Shown one piece after another: positions 1 to 8,738 of a stretch of 64,000 bases of DNA. The notes under the pieces were generated by a model. It saw nothing but the letters and a program-made list of their open reading frames with translations, was not told where the DNA came from and did not search any database. Within the stretch, counting starts at the first letter, position 1. Each line of letters begins with the position of its first letter. Position numbers and translations under genes: made by a program. Origin of the DNA: Bacteroidetes bacterium GWB2_32_14 (lineage in GTDB: Bacteria; Bacteroidota; Bacteroidia; Bacteroidales; UBA12077). The stretch is taken from positions 250,183 through 314,182 of the forward strand of contig MENK01000035.1 of the NCBI GenBank assembly GCA_001768235.1, in the 5' to 3' direction.

Positions 1-1957
1 TGAATACGATTCATCTCATATACAACTTGCAGAAGTAGATTTTTATATACAAAAACTTAACAACGGGAAATTTCATATTTGGACTTCTGCAGATGAAGTC
101 CTGGCGTATTTATATCAAAAAAACAAAATAACAGAAGTTTTACAAGATGTTGCAATAAATGATACCATACCCGGAGGCGATTATTTTACAGGAACTTATC
201 ATAAATTTAAAATTAAAGAGATTTCAGCTATTGATAATGATAAAATATATTTATTCAGGTTTAGAACATTAGAATCACTAATTAACGAGTTTCAACATAA
301 ACAAATCGAAGGGATAAAATATTCTTCTATTGTAAAAATTGTTTATGATGGTGAAAACATTTCTAAATCAATAGATTTTTTAAACCAATTGATAAATGTT
401 TATTTAAACCGGGGGGTTGAAAAAAAGAACAGGATAGCTATTAATACAATAGAATTTATTAATAGCCAGATTAATAGTATTTCCGATTCATTAAAAAGTG
501 CAGAAAACAACCTGGAGAAATTCAAATCATCTCAAAAAGTAATGAATATCGATTTTCAATCTCAACAATCATATCAAAATTTAGAAAGCCTTCAGACTCA
601 AAAAGCAGAAATAATTCTTAAACAAAAGTACTATACCTACTTAAAAGAATATTTGTCTGAAAATAAAGATTTTCAGGATATTATAGCCCCGTCGTCTATG
701 GGAATAAGCGATGCCCTTTTGAATAATTTAATTATCGAGCTAAATAACCTGTATTCAGAAAAAGTTGATGTAATGGTTAATTCCAAAAAGGATAATCCTT
801 ACCTGGAGAGTGTAAAACTAAAAATTGAAAATCAGAAAAACACCTTGCTGGAAAATATTTTAAATTCCATTGAAAGAGCCGAAATGTCATTAAATGATAT
901 AAATGAAAGAATAGATAAATTAACAACAGATGTAAAATCACTTCCCGAAACCCAGCGAAAATTATTTACTTATGAAAGAGAATTTCAACTGCAAGACGCA
1001 CTTTACACGTTTTTGTTAAGAAAAAAATCCGAGCTGCAAATTGCTAAAGCATCGAATTTCCCTGAAAATGAAATAATTGACCACCCTAAATTAATAAAAA
1101 ACGATCCTGTTTCTCCCAATAAAAGAGTAATTATATTATTGGGAATTATAATCGGACTTGGATTGCCTGCCTGCACTATTTTGCTGTACGATTATTTTAA
1201 CGACAAAATAACCGATATTTCTGATGTTGAGAAAATAACAGATAAATCAATCCTTGGCAATATCGTTCATAATAAAGAAAATATTCCCCTTGTTTTATTT
1301 GAATCTCCAAATTCAATTATTGCAGAATCTTTCAGGTCGCTTCGTACAAATTTTCAGTATGTACTGGGTGATATTAAGAATCCCGTGATAATGGTAACAT
1401 CAACAATTATGGAAGAAGGCAAAAGTTTTGTATCTATAAATTTAGCTACAAGTTTTGCCTTGTATCAAAAAAAGGTAGTCTTGTTAAGTTTCGATCTGAG
1501 ACGGCCATCGGTTTCTAAATTAATGGAATTACATAAAGAGAAAGGATTAAGTACATTTTTAAGCGGGAATTGTAAAATCGACGATATCATTTTTGAAACC
1601 AGGATTCCAAATCTGAGCGTAATACCAACAGGGCCTATTCCTCCCAATCCATCCGAACTAATTGCTTCTGCAAAAACAAAAATCCTGTTCGAAGAACTCA
1701 GGACTATTTTTGATTATATTATTCTTGATACTCCGCCGATTGGAATCGTGTCTGATGCCCTTTTACTTGAAAAATTCGCCGACAGGACAGTTTTTATTAT
1801 CAGGCATAATTATTCTCGTAAGAAAATGATAACACACCTGTTCTCCAGCCTGGAAAAGAAAAATATGAAAAACTTCAGCCTTATTATTAATGATATAAAC
1901 ATTAGTAATAAAAGGTATAACTATGGTTATAATTATAACTACAATTATAATTATTGA
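1..1957 (+). CDS. Exopolysaccharide co-polymerase / BY-type tyrosine kinase (Wzc-like), 5' end missing
   Basis: The reading frame is already open at the left edge, so the true start lies outside the window; about 652 codons are visible. The visible N-terminal part is periplasmic Wzz-like sequence with long coiled-coil stretches (roughly bases 390-1010), followed by one membrane segment (bases ~1126-1190, IILLGIIIGLGLPACTILL). A cytoplasmic P-loop kinase domain follows: a Walker A-like EEGKS (bases ~1414-1428), Walker A' SFDLRRPS (~1489-1512) and Walker B YIILDTPP (~1715-1738). The C-terminus is a tyrosine cluster (YNYGYNYNYNYNY), typical of the autophosphorylated tail of Wzc-type kinases that control capsule or exopolysaccharide chain length. 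Walker A lacks the usual proline and first glycine, which is slightly unusual. The family is clear; the polysaccharide it serves is not visible here. Confidence 0.9.
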   Translation, partial: EYDSSHIQLAEVDFYIQKLNNGKFHIWTSADEVLAYLYQKNKITEVLQDVAINDTIPGGDYFTGTYHKFKIKEISAIDNDKIYLFRFRTLESLINEFQHKQIEGIKYSSIVKIVYDGENISKSIDFLNQLINVYLNRGVEKKNRIAINTIEFINSQINSISDSLKSAENNLEKFKSSQKVMNIDFQSQQSYQNLESLQTQKAEIILKQKYYTYLKEYLSENKDFQDIIAPSSMGISDALLNNLIIELNNLYSEKVDVMVNSKKDNPYLESVKLKIENQKNTLLENILNSIERAEMSLNDINERIDKLTTDVKSLPETQRKLFTYEREFQLQDALYTFLLRKKSELQIAKASNFPENEIIDHPKLIKNDPVSPNKRVIILLGIIIGLGLPACTILLYDYFNDKITDISDVEKITDKSILGNIVHNKENIPLVLFESPNSIIAESFRSLRTNFQYVLGDIKNPVIMVTSTIMEEGKSFVSINLATSFALYQKKVVLLSFDLRRPSVSKLMELHKEKGLSTFLSGNCKIDDIIFETRIPNLSVIPTGPIPPNPSELIASAKTKILFEELRTIFDYIILDTPPIGIVSDALLLEKFADRTVFIIRHNYSRKKMITHLFSSLEKKNMKNFSLIINDINISNKRYNYGYNYNYNYNY

Positions 1958-2117
1958 TTTTTATTGATTCCTGTTTAAAATTCCTGTTGCCGGGTAAAAA
2001 ATTAGATATAATTGTTTTTACCATACCATTATTCCTGATAAACTCAACATAAGCCACACCGGGATAAATGTATAGTGATAATCAGGTATATGCAAAAATG
2101 CTGTAAGTGCGGTAGTA
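1958..2117. other. Intergenic stretch, nothing recognised
   Basis: AT-rich spacer between the kinase stop codon and the structured repeat. I see no ORF, clear terminator hairpin or RNA gene in it. Confidence 0.5.
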
Positions 2118-2541
2118 TAACGTGAGTTCGATATAAGAATTAAAAATTATAATTCTAAAACTATTCAAAATACATTGATAATCATTTAGTTTGTTTTGAA
2201 AAATGCTCCATGGGTTAACCTGCCTTTGGCAGGAGCTTAATCTTTGTAGAAGATTAGATTAATGAAGAAAAGCGCACCAACCACAAAATTTTTTGATGTA
2301 AATCAGATATGTGGTGCGCAATGTATATATAGCAATGAGTAATGATTCTCAACTATTTTGTATTTGTACCATTGCGCGTCAAGAAAACCTTGTGCCATAG
2401 AACAATATAGTACTGACGCGCCAATATAAACAAGATAATTTTTCTATAAAGATTAAGCTCCTGCCAAAAGCAGACAAGCCTCTGGAGCATAAACATTAAA
2501 AATATATAGAAATAAATCAGGCTTATATCGAACTCACGTTA
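2118..2541 (+). repeat. MITE-like structured repeat, copy 1
   Basis: About 424 bp bounded by 18-bp perfect terminal inverted repeats: TAACGTGAGTTCGATATA at 2118-2135 and its reverse complement at 2524-2541. The outer flanks read TAGTATA on both sides (2113-2119 and 2540-2546), so it could be a 16-bp TIR with a 7-bp target duplication, or an 18-bp TIR with a 3-bp GTA duplication. Inside are nested inverted repeats: an outer pair around CTGCC..GGCAGGAGCTTAATCTTT (about 2219-2250 against 2442-2472), stem A (2272-2279 with 2312-2319, GCGCACCA/TGGTGCGC) and stem B (2374-2381 with 2414-2421, GCGCGTCA/TGACGCGC). A second copy in opposite orientation is at 8739-9144. No transposase ORF is present, so it would be non-autonomous. 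A short reading frame from 2262 stops after 26 codons and is not conserved in copy 2, which argues for non-coding DNA. Confidence 0.8.
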
Positions 2542-2747
2542 GTATAAAAATTCTTCTTTGCTTAACCGGGCAACACTAATTTTTAAAAACAAATTATTAA
2601 CAGGTATTAATACTTCCCCGGGATTGGGTTTAAAATGTTTATTAATAATTCGGGGAAATTTAAACTTTAAAATTTTAAAATTGTTCATACTCAGATGTTA
2701 ATATTAACATTACAAAAAGATAGTGTTAACTTAATATTTTAATTATA

Positions 2748-2776
2748 TTTGAAATCCTAACAAAAAACTACATTTG
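2748..2776 (+). promoter_or_regulatory. Possible promoter of the TonB receptor operon
   Basis: A TTTG at 2748-2751 followed after 17 bp by TACATTTG at 2769-2776 fits the Bacteroidota promoter pattern (TTG, 17-23 bp, TAnnTTTG). It lies about 40 bp upstream of the receptor start codon. A second TAnnTTTG match (TATATTTG, 2744-2751) overlaps its -33 element, so the exact start point is uncertain. Confidence 0.4.
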
Positions 2777-2814
2777 AAATCACTATTTTTAAAACCAAAC
2801 CTTAAAACAAATCT

Positions 2815-5382
2815 ATGATGAAAATTTTTAAACGAAAATTCTTAATTGTGGCTTTGATGCTTGTTTCATTTGCATCGTTTAGCCAATCGAAGGTAAAAGG
2901 TATTCTCGTTGATGCACAAAATGGCGAGGTACTAATCGGAGCAGCAATTGTTGTTGAAGGAACAACTATTGGTACTGCCACTTCTCTTAACGGAAGTTTT
3001 ACAATTGATATTCCTTCCGGAAATCAAAAACTTATTCTTTCGTATGTTGGATACATAGAATTAATTAAAGAAGTTAATTTAACGTCAGGAGAAGAAATAG
3101 ACTTAGGCAAAATTGCTCTGGAACCGAATGCAATTGGTCTTGAAGAAGTACGTGTTGTTTCTTCATTTGCAAGAGACAGGGAAACACCTGTTGCAATTTC
3201 TACAATTAAACCTGAAGTTATTTTAGAGAAACTGGGAACACAGGAATATCCTGAGATTTTAAAATCAACCCCAAGTGTGTATGCTACAAAATCAGGTGGT
3301 GGTTATGGTGATAGTAGAATATATTTACGTGGATTTGATTCTAATAACATTGGTGTTTTAATCAATGGTGTTCCTGTAAATGGACAGGAAAATGGTAAAG
3401 TATATTGGTCAAATTGGGCTGGTTTATCAGATGTAACTCAAACTATGCAGGTACAGCGTGGATTAGGAGCTTCTAAACTGGCTATTTCTTCTGTTGGTGG
3501 TACAATTAATATTTTAACTAAAACGACAGATGTTAAGCAAGGCGGAAATGTTTACTATGGTGTTGGAAATGATGGATATCAGAAACAATCCTTTACCTTA
3601 TCTACAGGATTGTTAGATAATGGATGGGCTATAACATTATCCGGAGCTCATACTTATGGCGATGGTTATGTAACTGCAACAAATTTTGAAGGATGGTCAT
3701 ATTTTGTGAACATTTCTAAGAGGATAAATGATAACCAGAGTTTATCTTTTACGGCTTTTGGAGCACCACAATGGCATAACCAAAGAAACTTAATGCATAC
3801 AATTGAACAGTATAAAGAGCATAAAGATGGAATTAAATATAATTCTGATTATGGTTTAAGAAACGGTGAGATTTATTCTACCGCTTATGCATATAACTAT
3901 TATCACAAACCACAAATTTCGTTAAACCACTATTGGACAATTAATGAAAAAACCAATTTATCAACTGCTGCATATGCTTCCATATCAAAAGGAGGAGGAA
4001 GAAGAGTTGATGGATTAACTGCTGCTGATGCAAAACTTGTTACTAAAGATTTTAATTCAGGAGACCCTTATGACGAAACATTAATGACCGCAGAAGGTTT
4101 AATCGATTGGGATGCTGCGGCAGAAATTAATAAAGCATCTTTAAATGGATCAAGAGTTGTAATTGCAAATGGAATTAACGAACACGATTGGTATGGAATT
4201 CTATCTACATTAAACACTGAATTATTTGGAGTTGAAGTTACAGGTGGATTAGATGGAAGATGGTACAGAGGTTATCATGCATATCAAATTGACGATTTAT
4301 TAGGCGGAGCATATTATATTAATGCTGATGATGCAAATAGAGATCCAAATAAATTGTTAAAAGAAGGAGATTACGTTAATTATCATTATTATAGTGATCT
4401 TGCTTGGCTTGGATTGTTTTTACAAGGTGAATACAAGACAGAACAATATTCTGCATTTTTATCAGGATCGTTATCTGATCAGTTATATCGTAGAACAGAT
4501 TTATTTTTATTGCCTGATGAGCAACAATCTGATTGGTATAGTTTCTTAGATTGGGCTGTTAAAGGTGGAGCTAATTATAACATTAATAAACAACATAATG
4601 TATTTGTTAATGGAGGTTATTTTACAAGAGCACCATACTTTGAAGCACTTTTTCTAAATCGTAATAACGATTACAATGACAATGCTAAACACGAAAAAGT
4701 ATTATCTACAGAATTAGGTTATGGTTATAGGTCACCTGTTGCAAATGCAGATGTAACTTTATATAGAACTGTATGGATTGACAGAACATTATCAAGATCT
4801 GTTGGTAATGGAAGATATGCAAATTTAACTGGTTTAGATGCAACACATATCGGTGTTGAATTTACAGCAACAGTTAAACCAATTGAAAAAATGGAAGTAA
4901 AAGCAATGGTTTCTGTTGGTGATTGGAGATGGAATGCAGATGCTAGTGCAACTATTTTAGAAGATAACCAAGAAGGTGGAGTTGATACTACCCATATTTC
5001 AATAAGTTTAAAAGATGTTCATGCTGGTAACTCCGCTCAAACTACTGCAGCTTTGGGAATTAACTATGAAATATTGCCAAAATTTAGATTAGGAGTAGAT
5101 TTTAACTATTATGACAATCTTTATGCAGACTTTGATATTACTGAAAGAGAAGAAAGTGTTGATGCATGGGAAATGCCAGCTTATGGTTTATTAGATTTAA
5201 ATGCAAGTTATAAATTTAAAATTGGAAATGTAAATGCCATATTAATTGGTAATGTTAATAATATTTTGGATACAGAATATATTGCTGATGCAAAAGATGG
5301 CTCAGAACATGATGCAGCTTCGGCTTTAGTGTATTATGGCTTTGGACGTACCATGTCATTAAGTTTAAAAATTAATTTCTAG
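2815..5382 (+). CDS. TonB-dependent outer-membrane receptor with N-terminal carboxypeptidase-like domain
   Basis: The 855-residue protein begins with a signal peptide (to about SFASFSQS), then a CarboxypepD_reg-like beta-sandwich (residues ~25-105, VKGILVDAQNGEVLIGA), a plug domain (~115-245, with a GGYGDSRIYLRGF segment) and a long C-terminal beta-barrel ending in aromatic residues (LKINF). Such receptors import ligands across the outer membrane using TonB energy; the substrate cannot be read from the sequence. There is no SusD partner. Instead a lipoprotein follows after 21 bp, so the two are probably co-transcribed. Two adjacent ATG codons are possible starts (2815 and 2818). The gene sits inside the interval bracketed by the inverted repeat copies. 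By eye its codons are more A/T-ending than those of neighbouring housekeeping genes. Confidence 0.92.
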   Translation: MMKIFKRKFLIVALMLVSFASFSQSKVKGILVDAQNGEVLIGAAIVVEGTTIGTATSLNGSFTIDIPSGNQKLILSYVGYIELIKEVNLTSGEEIDLGKIALEPNAIGLEEVRVVSSFARDRETPVAISTIKPEVILEKLGTQEYPEILKSTPSVYATKSGGGYGDSRIYLRGFDSNNIGVLINGVPVNGQENGKVYWSNWAGLSDVTQTMQVQRGLGASKLAISSVGGTINILTKTTDVKQGGNVYYGVGNDGYQKQSFTLSTGLLDNGWAITLSGAHTYGDGYVTATNFEGWSYFVNISKRINDNQSLSFTAFGAPQWHNQRNLMHTIEQYKEHKDGIKYNSDYGLRNGEIYSTAYAYNYYHKPQISLNHYWTINEKTNLSTAAYASISKGGGRRVDGLTAADAKLVTKDFNSGDPYDETLMTAEGLIDWDAAAEINKASLNGSRVVIANGINEHDWYGILSTLNTELFGVEVTGGLDGRWYRGYHAYQIDDLLGGAYYINADDANRDPNKLLKEGDYVNYHYYSDLAWLGLFLQGEYKTEQYSAFLSGSLSDQLYRRTDLFLLPDEQQSDWYSFLDWAVKGGANYNINKQHNVFVNGGYFTRAPYFEALFLNRNNDYNDNAKHEKVLSTELGYGYRSPVANADVTLYRTVWIDRTLSRSVGNGRYANLTGLDATHIGVEFTATVKPIEKMEVKAMVSVGDWRWNADASATILEDNQEGGVDTTHISISLKDVHAGNSAQTTAALGINYEILPKFRLGVDFNYYDNLYADFDITEREESVDAWEMPAYGLLDLNASYKFKIGNVNAILIGNVNNILDTEYIADAKDGSEHDAASALVYYGFGRTMSLSLKINF

Positions 5383-5403
5383 AAATTATAAAATAAGTTA
5401 AAT

Positions 5404-7272
5404 ATGAAAAAACTAGTATATATATTATTAATGTTTGTCATGATATTCTTGGCATGTAATCCAAACGAGGATATATATGATGATTTAGATGAGAAGAATG
5501 CAGAATATGAAGGCCTCATTGAAAACTACGTTTTAACTGCTGCTGATTATTCTACAGCATCTGGTGTCGCTAAGAAGGATGCTGTAAGTGTAGGTGACTT
5601 AGATTCTACATATGCTAAACTTATTAAAAGTATGGAAGCTTTTAATAGTTATTATTCGGCTGAAGATTATGTTGGAAGTGTATTGGCAAAGAATTTTGGA
5701 GAATATGGAAACGGTTCAAGAGCTTATGTTACCTATAATTATGTTGCTGAACTACCTGAAGATTTAGCGGTTTATTCAGATGCAACTATCTTTGAACTTG
5801 AAGCTGAAGAATATGAGAATGTTGATGAACTGGTTGCTATAGCAGGATATCTATATCCAAATTTCAATCCAGATTTTTATATAGCTGATGTTTTAACTGA
5901 TGCAATAACTGGTGCTGTTGCTAATGATATTTATTGCATTAAATATAAATATTCTGATGTTAATCCTGTTATTGCTATAACATCTTCTTTTGAAGAAGGA
6001 TTTACTACAGGCCTTGGGAAATTTGACAGTACCAGTGTAACAGGTAGTAAAGGTTGGTATGCAAGCTCATACGGAAGCGATTTTTTTGCTAAAATGTCAG
6101 GATACCAGCAAGTTAATGATGACTGGTTAATCTCAAACCCAATAGTTTTAGGTAATGATGCAAATATTGTTTTTAATTTTACTCATGCTATTAAATATTT
6201 AAATTATCATTGGGAACAATTAACAGTTGCAATTTCAACAGATTATAATGGTTCTGATATTGCAGGAGCAACCTGGGATGTTATTGACTGGGGAGATGTA
6301 ATTGATACAACCGGGGCTACAATAGGTACAGATTACACGTTCTATTCATCCGGAGATATCGATATTTCTGCTTATGCAAATAATACAATATATATTGGGT
6401 TTAAATATATTTCTGATCTGGATAATGCTCCAACCTGGGAAATAAAAGATGTTACTGTTACACCAATTGAACCGGTTTATGCAGTATCTTATGGTAAAAC
6501 TCCTATAACTAAAAGTGATTTTTATGAGTATGATGGTTCAGATTGGTCAAAGGTTGAAGGAGTATATTGTTTAAACGAAGCAGATTATGAAGCTATGGGA
6601 GACCCAGGAATTGATAATATGTTCTCTTCAGATATATTACCTCAGGATTATTTACCAAAATTCTTAGATGCTAAATATCCTGAGGCTGGATCTGGTGTTG
6701 AAAAAACAATTGTTTATCAGTATGACTCGGATATAGAGGAAGAAATTACAATAGCAACTACATACGAATATGGAGAAAATGGTTGGGAATCAGATTACGA
6801 TTATATACAGGTTACAACTAATCAGTTTGTTCATAATGGCGAAGAGTGGTTGTTTGATCCAACTATTTCGAGAGAATTAAGTTCTGCTGATTATCAGATT
6901 ATTGTTGATTATGTTAAAAATGAATATGGTGATGAATTTTTAGATTCTTATAAAACAGCAGATTATATTTATGGAACTAGTGCTTATTATAGCGAATTCA
7001 ATATTGCTAATTATGATGAGGAAAAGTTTGGTGGTGGAGATAATGATTGGCAAAACGCTGTTAAAGAAGCTTTAGGTGAAGTTTTATTGCCTATATTATA
7101 TCCTGATGCACAATTACAAGTAAATGGTGTTAATATGTATTATCGTCCAGTATTCCTAATATATGATAGTGGTACAATGACTAATTATGCAATTAAATTT
7201 CAGGTAACTAAAGCAGGTCCAGAACCAGAGTTTACTTTCGATGAAGATTATGGTTTTCAAGAAGTAAAATAA
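5404..7272 (+). CDS. Secreted lipoprotein with choice-of-anchor-J-like domain, TonB receptor partner
   Basis: 622 residues. It starts with a lipoprotein signal (MKKLVYILLMFVMIFLACN; lipobox LAC, acylated Cys18), so it is probably anchored in the outer membrane. A central beta-sandwich segment (~residues 198-357, starting SFEEGFTTGLGKF and containing GWYASSYG and DDWLISNPIVL) resembles the choice-of-anchor J / DUF5017 / cleaved-adhesin family. The flanking segments repeat short YxYDGxxW-type motifs and are very acidic and Tyr/Asp-rich. It follows the receptor by 21 bp and is closed by a strong terminator, so the pair forms a two-gene unit. It may capture the ligand for the receptor, as SusD does elsewhere, but this is inferred from position. 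No catalytic motif was recognised. Confidence 0.82.
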   Translation: MKKLVYILLMFVMIFLACNPNEDIYDDLDEKNAEYEGLIENYVLTAADYSTASGVAKKDAVSVGDLDSTYAKLIKSMEAFNSYYSAEDYVGSVLAKNFGEYGNGSRAYVTYNYVAELPEDLAVYSDATIFELEAEEYENVDELVAIAGYLYPNFNPDFYIADVLTDAITGAVANDIYCIKYKYSDVNPVIAITSSFEEGFTTGLGKFDSTSVTGSKGWYASSYGSDFFAKMSGYQQVNDDWLISNPIVLGNDANIVFNFTHAIKYLNYHWEQLTVAISTDYNGSDIAGATWDVIDWGDVIDTTGATIGTDYTFYSSGDIDISAYANNTIYIGFKYISDLDNAPTWEIKDVTVTPIEPVYAVSYGKTPITKSDFYEYDGSDWSKVEGVYCLNEADYEAMGDPGIDNMFSSDILPQDYLPKFLDAKYPEAGSGVEKTIVYQYDSDIEEEITIATTYEYGENGWESDYDYIQVTTNQFVHNGEEWLFDPTISRELSSADYQIIVDYVKNEYGDEFLDSYKTADYIYGTSAYYSEFNIANYDEEKFGGGDNDWQNAVKEALGEVLLPILYPDAQLQVNGVNMYYRPVFLIYDSGTMTNYAIKFQVTKAGPEPEFTFDEDYGFQEVK

Positions 7273-7290
7273 TAATATAGATGTAATATA

Positions 7291-7316
7291 AAAAGGGGCA
7301 TTGTGCCCCTTTTTTT
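7291..7316 (+). terminator. Rho-independent terminator of the receptor-lipoprotein unit
   Basis: AAAAGGGGCA - TTG - TGCCCCTTTT forms a perfect hairpin with a 3-nt loop and runs into T residues. It lies 19 bp after the lipoprotein stop codon. Confidence 0.9.
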
Positions 7317-7362
7317 AAATTTTTGTTTATAAGTATAAGTGATAAAAAAGGATAAAATTAGT

Positions 7363-7409
7363 AATCCCCCTGTGTCCCCCTTTTCTAAAGAGGGCATAAA
7401 AGGGGGATT
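7363..7409. repeat. GC-rich intergenic hairpin (CCCCC/GGGGG)
   Basis: CCCCCTTTT at 7376-7384 pairs with AAAAGGGGG at 7398-7406. A wider pair, AATCCCCC (7363-7370) with GGGGGATT (7402-7409), competes for the same right arm. It stands out in AT-rich intergenic DNA and resembles the short palindromic units scattered between genes in many Bacteroidota genomes. It could also be a second terminator, but no T run follows. Confidence 0.55.
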
Positions 7410-7495
7410 TCATATTGAAATATAATTTTTAAAAATGTGTTTAAACAATATTTATTTTCTAAGTGTTTAGTATATCGTTTTGAAAAAGGATCATC

Positions 7496-8713
7496 ATGCA
7501 AAAAAAAATAGTTGTTTTTGTTGGAGTAATTTTACTCGTTTTTTCATCTATTAATTTTGGATTTACTCAAGCCGCAGAAGAAAAGCCGTATGTTGTGATT
7601 CTTTCTATGGATGGTTTCCGATGGGATTACCCGGATAAAGCAAATACTCCCAACCTCGATAAAATAGCTGAAAATGGAGTAAAAGCCGATGCTTTTATAC
7701 CCTGCTTTCCAACAAAAACATTTGCAAATCACTATACCATGGCAACAGGCCTGTATGCCGAAACTCACGGGATTGTTCAAAATAAATTTTTTGCAAACGA
7801 TTTGGGTAAAAAATACAAAATTACAGGCTCCGAATTTTATACCGGCGAACCCCTCTGGGCAACAGCCGAAAAGCAGAATGTAAAAAGTGCTTCTTTCTTC
7901 TGGCTTGGCTCTGAAGCACCAATAGAAAAATCGTTTCCTTCCTATTATCTCGAATACAACGAATCTGTACCTTTTGAAAACAGGATTGATAGTATTATCA
8001 GCTGGCTTCAACTGCCTGAAAATGAACGGCCACATTTAATCATGTGGTATATGCACGAGCCCGATGCCAAAGGAAACGAGTTTGGCCCCAATTCAATAGA
8101 AGTTAAAAACGAAGTTGAATACCTCGATAGCCTCGTGGGTGTTTTTTACCGCAGAGTCCAGGCATTACCCGATGCCAATAATATAAATCTTATTTTTACA
8201 TCCGATCACGGGATGAGCGAAATATCTGCTGATAAAGCGATATATTTAGACCAGTACCTGAAAAAGGAATGGTTTAATTATGTCGATGGAGGAACTCCTG
8301 TATATTTATTCGATGCTAAAGACGAATTTTATGATACCGTTTATACTGTTCTGAAATCAATACCTCATATAAATGCCTGGAAAAGAGAAGAAGTTCCTGC
8401 CCGCTTACATTATAGCAAAAATGTACGTATAAAAGATTTTGTAATTGTTGCCGATAGCAGTTGGAGTATATGGCCAGGCAAAGAAAAACAATACAACGAT
8501 TCTGGTGCTCATGGCTACGATAACCAGAATTCCGATATGCATGCTATTTTTTATGCTGTGGGGCCCGCTTTTAAAACAGGGTATAAAAGCAAAGCAATTA
8601 ATAATGTTGATTTGTACCCGCTTGTATGTAAGATTTTAAATCTTATTCCTGCAAAAAACGAAGGATCGCTGGAGAATGTATTACCCATGTTAAATTCGGA
8701 AAATAGCCACTAA
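7496..8713 (+). CDS. Secreted ectonucleotide pyrophosphatase/phosphodiesterase (alkaline phosphatase superfamily)
   Basis: 405 residues with a signal peptide ending near GFTQAAEE. The catalytic layout matches type I phosphodiesterase/nucleotide pyrophosphatase: first metal-ligand Asp39 in LSMDGF, nucleophile Thr75 in PTKTFANHYTMATGL, then MHEPDAKGNEFGP with metal-binding Asp and His, TSDHGMSE, and SGAHGYDN carrying the last His. Family members hydrolyse phosphodiester or pyrophosphate bonds in nucleotides or phospholipid head groups in the periplasm or outside the cell; the substrate here is unknown. The length (~400) is normal for bacterial members. It lies between the receptor terminator and repeat copy 2, and could feed products to the receptor next door, although the terminator means separate transcription. 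Confidence 0.92.
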   Translation: MQKKIVVFVGVILLVFSSINFGFTQAAEEKPYVVILSMDGFRWDYPDKANTPNLDKIAENGVKADAFIPCFPTKTFANHYTMATGLYAETHGIVQNKFFANDLGKKYKITGSEFYTGEPLWATAEKQNVKSASFFWLGSEAPIEKSFPSYYLEYNESVPFENRIDSIISWLQLPENERPHLIMWYMHEPDAKGNEFGPNSIEVKNEVEYLDSLVGVFYRRVQALPDANNINLIFTSDHGMSEISADKAIYLDQYLKKEWFNYVDGGTPVYLFDAKDEFYDTVYTVLKSIPHINAWKREEVPARLHYSKNVRIKDFVIVADSSWSIWPGKEKQYNDSGAHGYDNQNSDMHAIFYAVGPAFKTGYKSKAINNVDLYPLVCKILNLIPAKNEGSLENVLPMLNSENSH

Positions 8714-8738
8714 ATAGCCGTAGCCACTTAGCGGATTC

